Source: T1SED10-198M sp003554345 [NCBI: Candidatus Sumerlaeota bacterium]
GTDB taxonomy: Bacteria > Sumerlaeota > T1SED10-198M
NCBI GenBank assembly: GCA_003554345.1
Contig: PWGE01000363.1
Coordinates: 1-5,753, forward strand
Direction of reading: 5' to 3'
DNA length: 5,753 nucleotides
This document shows positions 5,046 through 5,753 of this stretch, piece after piece. The notes beneath the pieces are model-generated. The model was not told where the DNA came from and ran no database searches. It saw nothing but the letters and a program-made list of their open reading frames with translations. Numbering within the stretch: the stretch's first letter is position 1; every line of letters begins with the position of its first letter. The position numbers and the translations under genes were made by a program.

Positions 5046-5753
5046 TTATCCTTTCAATCCTATCACCCTCCCTATTTCTCTCGCCGTATCAAAGGAAGCA
5101 TGCTTTTTGGCATACAGCTTGAGGCGTTCCCTCATCATGGTGTATTCTTTACTGAGTAGAAGTTCTCTAACAATACTGCCCACTCCTTCATTCTCCCCTA
5201 CCGCAACCGCCATCTTTTTCTCTGTAAAATATTCCAGGTTGCCTTCTTCCTGTCCTTTGATGACGGGAATCAGTATCATCGGTAAATGACAGTTCATAGC
5301 CTCTGTAATAGTTACCCCCCCTGGTTTTGTTATCAGAAGTTCTGCAGAATGCATGAAACGATGTATGTCTTCCCGATGTCCCAGCACCTTGATGTTTGTC
5401 TGAAATGTCTGCTGGATATCACGTAACCTTTCAAGAATTTCCCGATCATTTCCGCAGATGAAAATAAAAGTGAATTTCTGATATTCTTTTTCCAGGGATA
5501 GCAAAAAGATTTCAGAAAGCTTTTCAATACCAATACCCAATCCACCACCCATTATAAGAATTATTTTCTGTTGGGGAGAAATACCTAACTCTTTACAAAG
5601 GGCATTTCTATCGACAGTACAGTTAAAGTCTCCTGTGATAGGCATACCATAGTCAAATATTTTTCCACCTTCAATCCCGTTGTCTACAAGATATTCCGCC
5701 TGTTCTTTCTGGGGCACAAAATAACGATCAACCTCCGGACTAAGCCAGTAAGA
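5046..5753 (-). CDS. GT28-type glycosyltransferase, MGDG synthase/UgtP/MurG-like (5' end outside window)
   Basis: Read on the minus strand, the frame is open from the right edge (5753) to TAA at 5048-5046, giving 235 residues. The GTG at 5717 is an internal valine (YFVPQKEQ), because the residues before it (WLSPEVDRYF) also fit the family. Visible motifs, numbered from the edge, are YGMPITGDF (35-43), the glycine-rich nucleotide-sugar-binding turn LIMGGGLGIG (66-75), a VLGHREDIHRFMHSAELLI segment (about 123-141), the donor-binding TKPGGVTITEAM (142-153) and GQEEGN (167-172). These match the C-terminal UDP-sugar-binding domain of MGDG synthase/UgtP-type enzymes more closely than MurG, chiefly through TKPGG and GQEEGN. 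Such enzymes add sugar from UDP-Glc or UDP-Gal to diacylglycerol at the cytoplasmic membrane face. The acceptor-binding N-terminal domain is outside the window, so sugar and acceptor cannot be told. It converges on the large TPR gene with no spacer. Confidence 0.85.
   Translation of the reverse strand, partial: SYWLSPEVDRYFVPQKEQAEYLVDNGIEGGKIFDYGMPITGDFNCTVDRNALCKELGISPQQKIILIMGGGLGIGIEKLSEIFLLSLEKEYQKFTFIFICGNDREILERLRDIQQTFQTNIKVLGHREDIHRFMHSAELLITKPGGVTITEAMNCHLPMILIPVIKGQEEGNLEYFTEKKMAVAVGENEGVGSIVRELLLSKEYTMMRERLKLYAKKHASFDTAREIGRVIGLKG

Noticed and set aside
4933-5289. Plus-strand reading frame of 118 codons at the convergent junction
   Set aside because: It overlaps the end of the TPR gene and the antisense of the glycosyltransferase; both real genes have clear family motifs, and this frame has none.
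5715-5717. GTG at 5717 (minus strand) as the start of the glycosyltransferase
   Set aside because: The frame stays open to the window edge and the upstream residues (WLSPEVDRYF) continue the family pattern, so this is an internal valine.

Overview
The window looks like ordinary chromosome from an AT-leaning bacterium. A spirochaete or a similar Gram-negative lineage is my best guess. The reasons are two exported proteins built from tetratricopeptide (TPR) repeats, a receiver domain fused to an RsbW-like ATPase domain, and a MurG/MGDG-synthase-like glycosyltransferase. This lineage call is inference; no rRNA or other strong phylogenetic marker is present. There are no transposase, integrase, phage or CRISPR sequences.

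Layout, left to right. (1) 1-865, plus strand: the C-terminal part of a TsaB-like protein (tRNA t6A37 pathway), cut by the left edge, overlapping by ATGA with a complete SPOUT-fold RNA methyltransferase of the TM1570 type; the two form a translation-linked RNA-modification pair. (2) 866-1913: a promoter and a single gene for a receiver domain fused to a GHKL/RsbW-like ATPase domain, with no histidine-kinase dimerisation domain and no DNA-binding domain. (3) 1914-2724: a promoter, a good ribosome binding site and a small exported six-TPR protein. (4) 2759-2889: a promoter with a consensus -35 box and a complete tRNA-Ser(GGA) with encoded CCA. (5) 2890-3209: a 320-base gap. Its left part is pyrimidine-rich; its right end holds a strong promoter whose -35 box and spacer lie inside an inverted repeat, a candidate operator. 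(6) 3210-5045: a large exported protein with a small beta-rich N-terminal domain followed by about ten TPR units. (7) 5046-5753, minus strand: the C-terminal half or more of a GT28-type (MGDG synthase/UgtP/MurG-like) lipid glycosyltransferase, cut by the right edge. Its stop codon directly abuts that of the TPR gene, with no base between.

Apart from the tsaB-methyltransferase pair, the genes look like separate transcription units, because each has its own recognisable promoter. No textbook intrinsic terminator (GC stem plus T run) is visible anywhere in the window. The most distinctive points are the receiver-GHKL fusion, the pairing of a TM1570-type methyltransferase with the t6A37 machinery, and the candidate operator before the large TPR gene. 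I see no convincing evidence of a wholly new multi-gene system.
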